DNA from: Microbacterium sp.
GTDB taxonomy: Bacteria; Actinomycetota; Actinomycetes; Actinomycetales; Microbacteriaceae
Length of the DNA: 64,000 bases
NCBI RefSeq assembly: GCF_031180975.1
Contig: NZ_JAPSLI010000004.1
Span: 248,001 to 312,000 of the forward strand
Reading direction: 5' to 3'
Every line of letters starts with the position of its first letter. Within the stretch, counting starts at the first letter, position 1. Positions 28,872 to 38,608 of the stretch are shown here, one piece after another. The translations under genes and the position numbers were made by a program. Under the pieces are notes generated by a model. That model was given only the letters and a program-made list of their open reading frames with translations, was not told the DNA's origin and did no database searches.

Positions 28872-29522
28872 GTGAGCCTCTCGATCGATCCCGCCGCGAC
28901 CCTGTGGTCGGACGGCCCGCGCGAAGGCAGGCCGCTGCTCGTGCTGCTGCACGGCTACGGCGCCGACGAGCGCGACCTGTTCGGCCTGGTGCCCTACCTG
29001 CCCGACGGCATCGCCGTGGCTGCGCTCGCCGCGCCGCTGACGCCGCCGTGGCCGATGCCCGGCCGCTCCTGGTACCCGATCGATGATCTGCAGTCGCGCA
29101 GTGCGGCGGCGATCACGACGGCGGCCGAATCCGTGCTGGCGTGGCTCGACGAGGAGGCCGGCGGTGCGGCATCCGTCGCCCTGCTCGGGTTCTCGCAGGG
29201 AGCCGCTGTCTCGCTGCAGGCGCTCCGGCTCGACCCGTCGCGCTTCGGCGCGGTGGTCGCGCTGAGCGGGTACGTCGCGCCGGGCGATCTGCCGAACGAC
29301 CCCCTGCTGCGGGAGACGAGGCCACGGGTGTTCTGGGGCCGCGGCACGCACGACGACGTCATCCCGCCGCACCTGATCGACCACACCGCGCAGTGGCTGC
29401 CGGATCACTCCGAGCTGTCCGGTCGCGTCTATCAGGGCCTCACGCACAGCATCTCCGAGCAGGAGCTCACCGACGTGCGCACCTTCGTCTCGCAGTGGAA
29501 GGATGCCGCGACGGCATCCTGA
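28872..29522 (+). CDS. Alpha/beta hydrolase (phospholipase/carboxylesterase family)
   Basis: LLVLLHGYGADERDLFGLVPYLPDG; LLGFSQGAAVSLQA; VFWGRGTHDDVIPPHL. Confidence 0.9.
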   Translation: MSLSIDPAATLWSDGPREGRPLLVLLHGYGADERDLFGLVPYLPDGIAVAALAAPLTPPWPMPGRSWYPIDDLQSRSAAAITTAAESVLAWLDEEAGGAASVALLGFSQGAAVSLQALRLDPSRFGAVVALSGYVAPGDLPNDPLLRETRPRVFWGRGTHDDVIPPHLIDHTAQWLPDHSELSGRVYQGLTHSISEQELTDVRTFVSQWKDAATAS

Positions 29523-29774
29523 CCGCGCTCGGCGCGGGGAAGGGACGGTGCGCCGAAGTCTGCGTCCGGCTCTTGTGGGAGCCTCGGCGACCAGGGTAGA
29601 GTCTTCGGGTCCTGTCCGCCGTGTCTGGAAGTCCATTGATCTGAATCGTCGCCTCCGCGTCCTGTCCACGCGCTGATCCGACGATCCTTCCTGCCACCGG
29701 CATCCGGTCTTTCCACGCTCCGTCGCGTGACGTGACCCGTCGGCATCCGCGCACCCGCACATCGGGAGTCGCTC

Positions 29775-31433
29775 ATGTCATCACTCACCACCACGTCATC
29801 GGTCGTGCTCGACCGTGTCACCTTCGCCTGGGCCGACGGCACCGTCGCCCTCGATTCCGTCTCCGGCGCATTCGGCGCGGGCCGCACCGACCTCGTCGGA
29901 CGCAACGGCGCCGGGAAATCCACCCTGCTGCGGTTGATCGCCGGTGAACTCGAACCGACCGCCGGTCACGTCACGACGAACGGCGACGTCGCCCACCTGC
30001 CGCAGCGACTGACGCTCGAGACGGATCGCCGGGTCGCCGACCTGCTCGGCGTCGCGGGCGCGCTCGACGCGGTGCGCGCCATCGCGTCCGGCGACGTCGA
30101 CCCGTCGCATTTCGATGCGGTGGGCGACGACTGGGACATCGAGGCGCGCGCTGAGGCCGCGCTCGGCGAAGCCGGGCTGGAGCCGTCGTTCCTCGACCGC
30201 ACCGTCGGCGAGCTGTCGGGCGGTGAGGCCGTGCTGGTCGCGATCGCCGGCATCCGTCTGCGGCGCGCTCCGATCACGCTGCTCGACGAGCCGACGAACA
30301 ACCTCGACCGCGCCGCCCGCGCGCGGCTGTACGACATGGTGCGTGACTGGCGGGGAACGCTCGTCGTCGTCAGCCACGACTTGACGCTGCTCGAGCTGAT
30401 GGACGACACCGCCGAGCTGTACGGCAGCGAGTTGAGCGTGTTCGGCGGGCCGTACTCGGAGTGGCGCGCGTGGCTGGACGCGGAGCAGGAGGCCGCCCGG
30501 CAGGCCGAACGCGACGCCGCGCAGGTGTTCAAGAAGGAGAAGCGGCAGCGGATCGAGGCCGAGACGAAGCTCGCTCACCGCGCCCGTACTGCACGGAAGG
30601 CGGAGGTCGAGAAGCGTGTGCCGAAGATCGTCGCGCACGGCCGGAAGATGGCCGCCGAGGTCTCCGCCGGGCGATTGCGCGTCGAGGTCGGCGCGAAGGA
30701 GGAATCCGCGCGCGCTGCGTTGGATGCCGCAGGCCGGCGGATCCGAGACGACGACTCGATGAAGATCGAGCTGCCGGACCCGGGGATCTCACGCGCGCGG
30801 CGCATCGCCACGATCGGCGACGGCTCTCGGTCGTGGACGGTGCAGGGTCCGGAGCGGGTCGCGCTGATCGGCCGGAACGGGGTCGGCAAGACCACGTTGC
30901 TGCGGCGGCTCGTGGGCGACGGTGTTCACAACTCAGGAGATTCTGCCGATTCCGGGCCGGATGAGGCGCTTCCAGCGCATCTGCCGCCGATTCTCCTGAG
31001 TTGTGAACGGCACACCGACCGGATCGGCTACCTGCCGCAGCGCATGGACGGCCTGGACGAGGCGGCTTCGGTCATCGAGAACATCGCGGCGGCCGCACCG
31101 CAGGTGCCGGAGAAGGAGCTGCGCAACCGGCTGGCCCGGTTCCTGATCCGCGGCGCGGCCATGGACCGTCCGGTGGGGACGCTGTCGGGCGGGGAGCGGT
31201 TCCGGGTCGCGCTAGCGAAGCTTCTGCTCGCCGACCCGGCACCGCATCTGGTCGTGCTCGACGAGCCGACGAACAACCTCGACATCGACACCGTGGACCG
31301 GCTGGTCGAGGCGCTGCGCGCCTACCGCGGTGCGGTGCTCGTCGTCAGTCACGACGACGTGTTCCTGTCACGGCTCGGGCTTGACCTCACGCTCGAGCTC
31401 GACGCCGACGGAGGGCTGAGCGAGGTCGACTGA
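29775..31433 (+). CDS. ABC-F family ATP-binding cassette protein (two ABC domains)
   Basis: [69 protein letters not shown] twice; contains an unusual palindromic insert. Confidence 0.92.
   Translation: MSSLTTTSSVVLDRVTFAWADGTVALDSVSGAFGAGRTDLVGRNGAGKSTLLRLIAGELEPTAGHVTTNGDVAHLPQRLTLETDRRVADLLGVAGALDAVRAIASGDVDPSHFDAVGDDWDIEARAEAALGEAGLEPSFLDRTVGELSGGEAVLVAIAGIRLRRAPITLLDEPTNNLDRAARARLYDMVRDWRGTLVVVSHDLTLLELMDDTAELYGSELSVFGGPYSEWRAWLDAEQEAARQAERDAAQVFKKEKRQRIEAETKLAHRARTARKAEVEKRVPKIVAHGRKMAAEVSAGRLRVEVGAKEESARAALDAAGRRIRDDDSMKIELPDPGISRARRIATIGDGSRSWTVQGPERVALIGRNGVGKTTLLRRLVGDGVHNSGDSADSGPDEALPAHLPPILLSCERHTDRIGYLPQRMDGLDEAASVIENIAAAAPQVPEKELRNRLARFLIRGAAMDRPVGTLSGGERFRVALAKLLLADPAPHLVVLDEPTNNLDIDTVDRLVEALRAYRGAVLVVSHDDVFLSRLGLDLTLELDADGGLSEVD
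30924..31008. repeat. In-frame palindromic element inside the ABC-F gene
   Basis: 17-bp perfect arms GTTCACAACTCAGGAGA (30924-30940) / TCTCCTGAGTTGTGAAC (30992-31008); encodes roughly [29 protein letters not shown]. Confidence 0.88.
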
Positions 31434-31446
31434 GCGGACGAGGCAT

Positions 31447-31486
31447 CGAGACCCTGCTGTGGTCAACGTTCCGCAGCAGGGTCTCG
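31447..31486. terminator. Inverted repeat CGAGACCCTGCTG...CAGCAGGGTCTCG, probable terminator or repeat element
   Basis: 13-bp perfect arms 13 bp after the ABC-F stop. Confidence 0.65.
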
Positions 31487-31510
31487 TCACGCTGGGCAGA
31501 TAATGAAGCC

Positions 31511-32113
31511 ATGGCAAGCAGTCCGATGGAGTTCCCGCTGAGTCCGCAGGAGGTGGGAGCGCTCAAGGCACGGCTTGCCGCCGACGCGCGTGACGAAGGC
31601 GCCCGGCGTGAACTCGTGGCCTGGTACCGGCGTACACAGCATCTCGATCAGGCTGGGCGCTATGCGATCGCCGTCGATGGGTTCGCCACCGAGCCGGAGC
31701 TCCGCGCGTATGGCGCGCTGCTGCGGGGACTTCGTGCAGACGATCGCAGAATGGCGGTTCTGAGCCGCCTGCCCGACGATGCCGACAGCCTGATGCAGGC
31801 TCGGAAGTCATTGGACGACGTCCTGGTGCCGGCGCGGGACGATTTCATCGACGCGGTCGCCCCTGTCATCTGGAGCATCTTCACGCTCGCGGTGCTGGCA
31901 GCCCTCGTCTGGACCTTCGTCGCAGCACTCCTGAACGGTGACGGAGCTCATTTCTGGGCGCGCGTACTCAGCGTCGTATGTCTCGGGATCCTCGCGCTCG
32001 CCTGTGGCATCTCCAGCGTCGACTGCGCACGCGACAGGTCGCGCGTGGCCGCCGTGGTCTTCGGCCTCCTGGCTGCTGCAGCAGTCGCTTCGGCTCTCCT
32101 CCTTCTGCGCTGA
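31511..32113 (+). CDS. Hypothetical protein with C-terminal TM helices
   Basis: 200 aa; soluble N-terminal half (AGRYAIAVDGFATEPELRAYGALLRGL...) plus two C-terminal hydrophobic segments. Confidence 0.75.
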   Translation: MASSPMEFPLSPQEVGALKARLAADARDEGARRELVAWYRRTQHLDQAGRYAIAVDGFATEPELRAYGALLRGLRADDRRMAVLSRLPDDADSLMQARKSLDDVLVPARDDFIDAVAPVIWSIFTLAVLAALVWTFVAALLNGDGAHFWARVLSVVCLGILALACGISSVDCARDRSRVAAVVFGLLAAAAVASALLLLR

Positions 32114-32162
32114 CACACACCCGCCGCATCCGCCGCCGCCCAGCGGAGTCTTCGTGCCCGGC

Positions 32163-32235
32163 TGGCGACGACGTCTTCCTGTCGCGGCGATCTCGATCCG
32201 ACCTCGAGCTGGACGCCGAGGAACTCGGCGTCGTC
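32163..32235 (+). pseudogene. Decayed fragment of an ABC-F 3' end
   Basis: gacgacgtcttcctgtcgcgg...ctcgagctggacgccgag (DDVFLSR...LELDAE) versus ABC-F C-terminus gacgacgtgttcctgtcacgg...ctcgagctcgacgccgac (DDVFLSR...LELDAD). Confidence 0.6.
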
Positions 32236-32291
32236 CATCCCGACACGCAATCCCGAGAGCCGATGTCGGAGGCAGGCCGCATGATGGGGGG

Positions 32292-35200
32292 ATGAGCGAT
32301 GTGCTCGAACGGTTCACCCCCGCGACCCAGGACTGGTTCCGCGGGGCGTTCGACGCGCCCACCCCTGCGCAAGCGGGGGCGTGGGATGCCATCTCCGCCG
32401 GGCGCAACGCGCTGGTCGTCGCCCCCACCGGATCTGGCAAGACGCTGTCGGCCTTCCTGTGGGCGATCGACAGCGTGTTCCGCGAGCGCACCGCGCGGCA
32501 GTCCGGAGCCGCCTCAACACCCGACGACCTGCCACGGACCCGCATCCTGTACATCTCTCCGCTCAAGGCGCTCGGCGTCGACGTCGAGCGGAATCTCCGC
32601 TCCCCCCTCGTCGGTATCGGACAGTCCGCCCGCCGGCTGGGGCTCCCCGTCCCAGAGGTGACCGTCGGGGTGCGCTCGGGCGACACCACCTCGAGCGATC
32701 GGCGCAAGCTGGTCGCCGACCCGCCCGACATCCTCATCACCACCCCGGAATCGCTCTACCTGATGCTCACCAGCCGCGCGGGGGAGACGCTCCGCGGGGT
32801 GCACACGGTGATCATCGACGAGGTGCACGCGGTCGCGGCGACCAAGCGAGGCGCACATCTCGCGGTCAGCCTGGAGCGCCTCGACGCGCTCCGCACCGCG
32901 CGCGGCGCCCCCTCGCCGGCCCAGCGCATCGGCCTGTCCGCCACCGTCCGACCGATCGACGAGGTCGCGCGCTTCCTGGGCGGCTCGGCGCCCGTCGACA
33001 TCGTGGCCCCTCGTGCGGTGAAGACGTTCGAGCTCGGCGTGGTCGTGCCGATCGAGGACATGCGCAATCCTCCCCCGCCGCCGGGTGCCCCCACCGCGTC
33101 CGGCGAGAGCGACGCGGAGTACACAGAGGTGACCGGATCCGTCTGGCCCCACGTCGAAGAGGCGATCGTCGACAAGGTACTCGAGAACCGCTCGACGATC
33201 GTGTTCGCGAACTCCCGGCGACTGGCCGAACGGCTCACCGGGCGTCTGAACGAGATCTACTCCGAGCGCATCGGCGCCGCCGTTCCCGCCGCGGCCCCGC
33301 CGCAGGGAGCGACGAACCAGATGCCCGCGGCGATGATGGCGCAGGCCGGGGCCACGGCGGGCGCCGAACCCGTGCTCGCGAAAGCCCACCACGGCTCGGT
33401 GTCGAAAGAGCAACGTGCGATCGTCGAGGAGGAGCTGAAGGCCGGCGTGCTGAAGTGCGTCGTCGCCACGAGCAGCCTCGAGCTCGGCATCGACATGGGA
33501 GCGGTCGACCTGGTCATCCAGGTGGAGGCGCCCCCGTCGGCGGCATCCGGCCTGCAGCGGGTGGGGCGCGCGGGCCACCAGGTGGGCGAGATCAGCCGGG
33601 CCGCGCTGTTCCCCAAGCACCGCGGCGACGTGCTGCACACCGCGATCGTCACCGAGCGGATGCTGGCGGGGCAGATCGAGGCGATCGCGGTCCCTCGCAA
33701 CCCGCTCGACATCCTCGCCCAGCAGACCGTCGCCGCGTGCGCCCTCGAACCCCTCTCGGTCGAGGACTGGTACGAGACCGTGCGACGCAGCGCACCGTTC
33801 CAGTCGCTGCCGCGCTCCGCCTACGAAGCGACCCTCGACCTGCTCGCCGGCAAGTACCCCTCCGACGAGTTCGCCGAGCTGCGGCCGCGGGTGGTGTGGG
33901 ATCGGGATGCCGGCACGCTGACCGGCCGCCCCGGAGCGCAGCGCATCGCCGTGACCAGCGGGGGGACGATCCCCGACCGCGGCCTGTTCGGGGTGTTCGT
34001 CGCCGGCGAGTCCTCCGGTGCCAGGGTCGGCGAGCTGGACGAGGAGATGGTCTACGAATCCCGCGTCGGCGACGTGTTCACCCTCGGCACGACCAGCTGG
34101 CGGATCGCGGAGATCACCCACGACCGCGTCAATGTCATCCCGGCGTACGGCCAACCGGGCAAGGTGCCGTTCTGGCACGGCGACGGCATCGGCCGGCCGT
34201 TCGAGCTCGGTGAGGCGCTGGGACGCTTCTCCCGCGAAGTGTCGACCGCCGCCCCGGAGAAGGCGCAGCAGCGTCTCATCGACGCCGGCCTCGACGAGCG
34301 CGCCCGCGACAACCTGCTGGGCTACCTCGCCGAGCAGCGGGAGGCGACCGGCACCCTCCCCACCGACCGCACGCTCACCGTGGAACGCGGCCGAGACGAG
34401 GTCGGCGACTGGCGGGTCATCCTGCATTCCCCTTACGGCATGAAAGTGCACGCCCCGTGGGCGTTGGCGATCAATGCGCGCGTGCGCGAGCGCCTGGGAG
34501 TCGAGGGGTCCGCTGTCGCCAGCGACGACGGCATCATCGTGCGCATTCCGGACGCCGACGCCGAACCGCCCGGTGCCGAGCTGTTCGTGTTCGACCCCGA
34601 CGAGTTGGAACAGATCGTCACCGCCGAGGTGGGTGGCTCGGCCCTGTTCGCGTCGCGGTTCCGCGAGTGCGCCGCCCGCGCGCTGCTCATGCCGCGCACC
34701 AACCCGAACCGCCGCACCCCGCTCTGGCAGCAGCGTCAGCGTTCCGCGCAGCTGCTGGAGGTCGCGCGGCGGCACCCGACCTTCCCGGTGATCCTGGAGA
34801 CCCTCCGGGAGGTGCTGCAGGACGTGTACGACCTGCCGTCGCTGCGGCGGCTGGTGACGGATGTCGCCGAGCGTCGTATCCGGCTGGTGGAGACCGAACC
34901 GGCGCAGCCGTCCCCGTACGCCCGCGATCTGCTGTTCGGATACGTCGGCGCGTTCATGTACGAGGGCGACTCCCCTCTCGCCGAACGCAGGGCCGCCGCC
35001 CTCGCGGTCGACCCGGCGCTGCTGGGCGAGCTGCTCGGCACCGTCGAGATGCGCGAGCTGCTCGACCCCGACGTCATCGCGCAGTTCGAACGCGAGGCGC
35101 AGCGCCTCGACCCGCAGCGCCGCGCGCGCGGCATCGAGGGGGTCGCCGACCTGCTGCGCCTGCTCGGCCCACTGGACGCGGACGAGGTGCACGCGCGCCT

Positions 35201-36968
35201 CGAACCCGCCGATGCTGCCGAGACCGCCGACCGCGCCGGCCCCGAGCCCGACCCCGCGTCCGCCCCCGAGTCCGCCGCCGGCGAGGCGTCAGCGCTCCTC
35301 GCCGCCCTTGTCGACGCCCGTCGTGCGATTCCGGTCACGATCGCCGGGCACGCCCGCTTCGCCGCGATCGAGGATGCCGGACGCCTCCGCGACGCCCTGG
35401 GGGTGGCGCTGCCCACCGGCGTGCCCGTCGCCTTCCTCGACCCGGTCGCCGACCCGCTGGGCGACCTGGTCTCGCGGTACGCCCGCACGCACGGGCCGTT
35501 CACCACGGATGCCGTCGCGACGCGGTTCGGCATCGGCGCGGCGGTCGCGCGGCACACCCTGCAGCGGCTGGAGTCCGCCGGCCGCCTGACCAGCGGTTTC
35601 TTCCTGCCGGCGGATGCCACGGACGGCAGCGGCGAGAAGGAGTGGTGCGACACGGAGGTGCTGCGCCGGCTGCGGATGCGCTCGCTCGCCGCGATCCGCG
35701 GCAGTGTTGAGCCGGTCTCGCCCCAGGCGTATGCACGGTTCCTGCCGGACTGGCAACACCTCACCCGCCCTGTCGAAGGCATCGACGGGGTGCTCAGCGT
35801 GATCGAGCATTTCGCCGGCGTCCCGATTCCGGCCAGCGCGTGGGAGTCGCTGGTCCTGCCCGGCCGGGTGCGGGACTATGTCCCCGCCATGCTCGACGAG
35901 CTCACCGCTGCCGGCGAAGTCGTCTGGGCGGGGCACGGCACCCTTCCCGGGCGGGACGGCTGGGTGTCGCTCCACCCCGTCGACCTCGCCCCGTTCACCC
36001 TGCCGATCCCCGACGAGCCGCCCGCCCCCGGCTCTCCGGAGGAGCGGGTGCTCGACGCGCTGCGTCTCAGCGGCGCGCAGTTCACCACCGCGCTGCGCGC
36101 CATGATCGACGCGGAGAACGAGCAGTCGGTGCTCGATGCGCTGTGGAACCTCGTCTGGCAGGGGCACGTCACCAACGACACGTTCGCGCCCGTCCGCGCG
36201 CTGACCGGTGGAGGGTCGCAGGCGCACAAGACCACCCGCCGGGCGCCGCGCACCCGCACCTACCGCGGCGTGTCCCTGGCCCGGCCGCAGGCTCGCCCGA
36301 GCGGTGTGGGCGGGCGCTGGTCCGCGCTGCCGGACACCGATCCGGACGTCGCACGTCGGGCCACCGTCACCGCCGGCCTGCTGCTCGACCGCTACGGCGT
36401 CGTCACCCGTGGCTCCGTGCAGGCCGAGGGTGTCCCGGGCGGCTTCGCTCAGGCATACCGCGTGCTGGCCGGGTTCGAGGAGGCCGGGCACTGCCGGCGC
36501 GGCTACGTGATCGAGAAGCTGGGCGCCGCGCAGTTCGCCGCGTCCACCACCGTCGACCGTCTGCGCACGTTCGCCGGCCTCGCGGATCCGCCGCCCCGCA
36601 ACGCCATCACCCTCGCGGCGACCGACCCCGCCAACCCGTACGGCGCCGCACTGCCCTGGCCGCGTCTGGACGCGGTGTCGCACCGCCCCGGCCGGAAAGC
36701 CGGCGGACTCGTGGTCCTCGTCGACGGCGCGCTGGTCCTGTATCTCGAGCGGGGCGGCCGCACGGTGCTGGCCTTCGACGACGATCCCGAGACGCTGCGC
36801 GCAGCGGCATCCGATCTCGTCACGACGGCCAGGGCGCGCCGGCTCGACACCCTCACCGTCGAGAAGATCAACGGCGAGGGCGTGTACGGCACCCCCTTCG
36901 CACTCGCCCTGCAGGATGCCGGTTTCGTGGCCACGCCGCGCGGCTACACCCTCCGCAGGGCGATGTGA
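32292..36968 (+). CDS. lhr: Lhr-type large DEAD/DEAH helicase
   Basis: About 1558 aa from MSDVLERFTPATQDWFRGAF; APTGSGKT, DEVHAV, LSATVRP, GRAGHQ; long C-terminal region as in actinobacterial Lhr. Confidence 0.93.
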   Translation: MSDVLERFTPATQDWFRGAFDAPTPAQAGAWDAISAGRNALVVAPTGSGKTLSAFLWAIDSVFRERTARQSGAASTPDDLPRTRILYISPLKALGVDVERNLRSPLVGIGQSARRLGLPVPEVTVGVRSGDTTSSDRRKLVADPPDILITTPESLYLMLTSRAGETLRGVHTVIIDEVHAVAATKRGAHLAVSLERLDALRTARGAPSPAQRIGLSATVRPIDEVARFLGGSAPVDIVAPRAVKTFELGVVVPIEDMRNPPPPPGAPTASGESDAEYTEVTGSVWPHVEEAIVDKVLENRSTIVFANSRRLAERLTGRLNEIYSERIGAAVPAAAPPQGATNQMPAAMMAQAGATAGAEPVLAKAHHGSVSKEQRAIVEEELKAGVLKCVVATSSLELGIDMGAVDLVIQVEAPPSAASGLQRVGRAGHQVGEISRAALFPKHRGDVLHTAIVTERMLAGQIEAIAVPRNPLDILAQQTVAACALEPLSVEDWYETVRRSAPFQSLPRSAYEATLDLLAGKYPSDEFAELRPRVVWDRDAGTLTGRPGAQRIAVTSGGTIPDRGLFGVFVAGESSGARVGELDEEMVYESRVGDVFTLGTTSWRIAEITHDRVNVIPAYGQPGKVPFWHGDGIGRPFELGEALGRFSREVSTAAPEKAQQRLIDAGLDERARDNLLGYLAEQREATGTLPTDRTLTVERGRDEVGDWRVILHSPYGMKVHAPWALAINARVRERLGVEGSAVASDDGIIVRIPDADAEPPGAELFVFDPDELEQIVTAEVGGSALFASRFRECAARALLMPRTNPNRRTPLWQQRQRSAQLLEVARRHPTFPVILETLREVLQDVYDLPSLRRLVTDVAERRIRLVETEPAQPSPYARDLLFGYVGAFMYEGDSPLAERRAAALAVDPALLGELLGTVEMRELLDPDVIAQFEREAQRLDPQRRARGIEGVADLLRLLGPLDADEVHARLEPADAAETADRAGPEPDPASAPESAAGEASALLAALVDARRAIPVTIAGHARFAAIEDAGRLRDALGVALPTGVPVAFLDPVADPLGDLVSRYARTHGPFTTDAVATRFGIGAAVARHTLQRLESAGRLTSGFFLPADATDGSGEKEWCDTEVLRRLRMRSLAAIRGSVEPVSPQAYARFLPDWQHLTRPVEGIDGVLSVIEHFAGVPIPASAWESLVLPGRVRDYVPAMLDELTAAGEVVWAGHGTLPGRDGWVSLHPVDLAPFTLPIPDEPPAPGSPEERVLDALRLSGAQFTTALRAMIDAENEQSVLDALWNLVWQGHVTNDTFAPVRALTGGGSQAHKTTRRAPRTRTYRGVSLARPQARPSGVGGRWSALPDTDPDVARRATVTAGLLLDRYGVVTRGSVQAEGVPGGFAQAYRVLAGFEEAGHCRRGYVIEKLGAAQFAASTTVDRLRTFAGLADPPPRNAITLAATDPANPYGAALPWPRLDAVSHRPGRKAGGLVVLVDGALVLYLERGGRTVLAFDDDPETLRAAASDLVTTARARRLDTLTVEKINGEGVYGTPFALALQDAGFVATPRGYTLRRAM

Positions 36969-36985
36969 GCCGGTCGCCTACGCTG

Positions 36986-37756
36986 ATGAGCATGATCCGT
37001 GAGTTCGCCGCCGGGTTCGGGACACTGCTGCGCGGTTTCGGGATGTGGCGCACGCACCCGCGGCTGCTCGCCCTCGGTCTCGTGCCCGCCCTGATCGCCG
37101 TGGTGCTGCTGGTCGGTGCGCTGATCCCCCTCGCCCTCTCCCTGGGCACCATCACGGACTGGATCACGCCGTTCGCCGATTCGTGGGGGTCGCCGTGGCG
37201 CGAGCTGCTGCGCGCGGGTCTGGGCATCGTCATCGTCATCGCCGCCCTCGCCCTCGCCGCCGCCGTCTTCACCGCGCTCACGCTCACCATCGGCGACCCG
37301 TTCTACCAGCGCATCTTCCAGGGCATCGACCGCTCACTCGGCGGCACAGACACCGACGTCGAGAGCGGGTTCTGGTCGACCCTCGGCGAGGGACTGCGCC
37401 TGGTGATGCTGGGCGTGCTCGTCGCACTGCTCACGCTGCTGCTCGGTTTCATCCCACTCGTCGGCGGGGTGCTCGCGGCCGTCACCGGCGTGGTGCTGTC
37501 GGGCCGACTCCTCGCCCGTGAGCTCACCGGTCGCGCCTTCGACGCGCGGGGGCTGGACTCCGCGGCGCGCTCGGCGCTGCTCGCCTCCGGCCGGGCGCGC
37601 GTCATCGGTTTCGGCGTCGCCACGCAGCTGTGCTTCCTCGTGCCGCTGGGGGCCATCGTGACGATGCCGGCCGCGGTCGCCGGGGCGACGCTGCTCGCCC
37701 GCGAGCTGACGGATCGCGCCGCCCTGCGCGCCCGGCCGCCGGCCGGAGCCCGCTGA
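36986..37756 (+). CDS. EI24 (CysZ-like) domain membrane protein
   Basis: ATG 36986; MSMIREFAAGFGTLLRGFGMWRTHPRLLALGLVPALIAV...IGDPFYQRIFQGID. Confidence 0.85.
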   Translation: MSMIREFAAGFGTLLRGFGMWRTHPRLLALGLVPALIAVVLLVGALIPLALSLGTITDWITPFADSWGSPWRELLRAGLGIVIVIAALALAAAVFTALTLTIGDPFYQRIFQGIDRSLGGTDTDVESGFWSTLGEGLRLVMLGVLVALLTLLLGFIPLVGGVLAAVTGVVLSGRLLARELTGRAFDARGLDSAARSALLASGRARVIGFGVATQLCFLVPLGAIVTMPAAVAGATLLARELTDRAALRARPPAGAR

Positions 37757-38529
37757 TGCCCGAGGGCGACACCGTCTACCGCACCGCGCACCGTCTCGAC
37801 GACGCGTTGCACGGGCGCACCGTCACCCGCTTCGACATCCGCGTCCCCCGCGCCGCGACCGTCGATCTCACCGGCCAGACCGTGCAGCACGTCGTGCCGC
37901 GCGGCAAGCATCTGCTGATGCGCATCGGCGAGTTCACGCTGCATTCCCATCTGCGCATGGAAGGCGCGTGGCTGCTGTACCGCGCCGGCGAGAAGTGGCG
38001 GCATCCGGCGTTCAAAGTGCGCGCCATCGTCGGCACCGCCCAGCAGGACGCGGTCGGCATCGACCTGGCCGAGGTGAAGGTCGTCGCGACCCGCGACGAG
38101 CAGCAACTCGTCGGCCATCTCGGCCCGGACCCGCTGTCCGAGACCTGGGACGCGGCCGACGCCGCCGCCCGGATCCGCGCCGACGGCCGCAGCATCCACG
38201 TCGCCCTCCTCGACCAGCGCAACGTCGCAGGCTTCGGCAACGAATACGCCGCCGAGCTGCTGTTCCTCCGCGGCGTCCTGCCGGAGACACCGGCCGCCGA
38301 TGTCGACGTGGACGCGCTGCTCGACCTCGGCGCCCGCACCATCGTTGCCAACCGCAACCGCGTGGTGCGCACCTTCACCGGCGACAGCCGCCGGGGTCGC
38401 AGCACCTGGGTGTACGGGCGGGCGGGCCGTCCCTGCCGGCGGTGCAGCACCCTGATCCAGCGGGGTGCCCTCGGCGCCGATCCCACCCATGAGCGCGTCA
38501 CCTTCTGGTGCCCGAACTGCCAGCGCTGA
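37756..38529 (+). CDS. Fpg/Nei family DNA glycosylase (Nei2-like)
   Basis: MPEGDTVYRTAHRLDDALHGRTV; C-terminal zinc finger RPCRRCSTLIQRG...FWCPNCQR; ATGA-type overlap with the upstream gene. Confidence 0.93.
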   Translation: MPEGDTVYRTAHRLDDALHGRTVTRFDIRVPRAATVDLTGQTVQHVVPRGKHLLMRIGEFTLHSHLRMEGAWLLYRAGEKWRHPAFKVRAIVGTAQQDAVGIDLAEVKVVATRDEQQLVGHLGPDPLSETWDAADAAARIRADGRSIHVALLDQRNVAGFGNEYAAELLFLRGVLPETPAADVDVDALLDLGARTIVANRNRVVRTFTGDSRRGRSTWVYGRAGRPCRRCSTLIQRGALGADPTHERVTFWCPNCQR

Positions 38530-38608
38530 CACCATCCCCGACGCGGAATGAAATCCGCGGTCCCGTGGTTGTTGATATATCCGGACGACCCCGGATACGG
38601 GAGGAATC

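Noticed and set aside
32514-35192. 892-aa minus-strand ORF inside lhr
   Set aside because: Antisense shadow frame; helicase motifs are on the plus strand.
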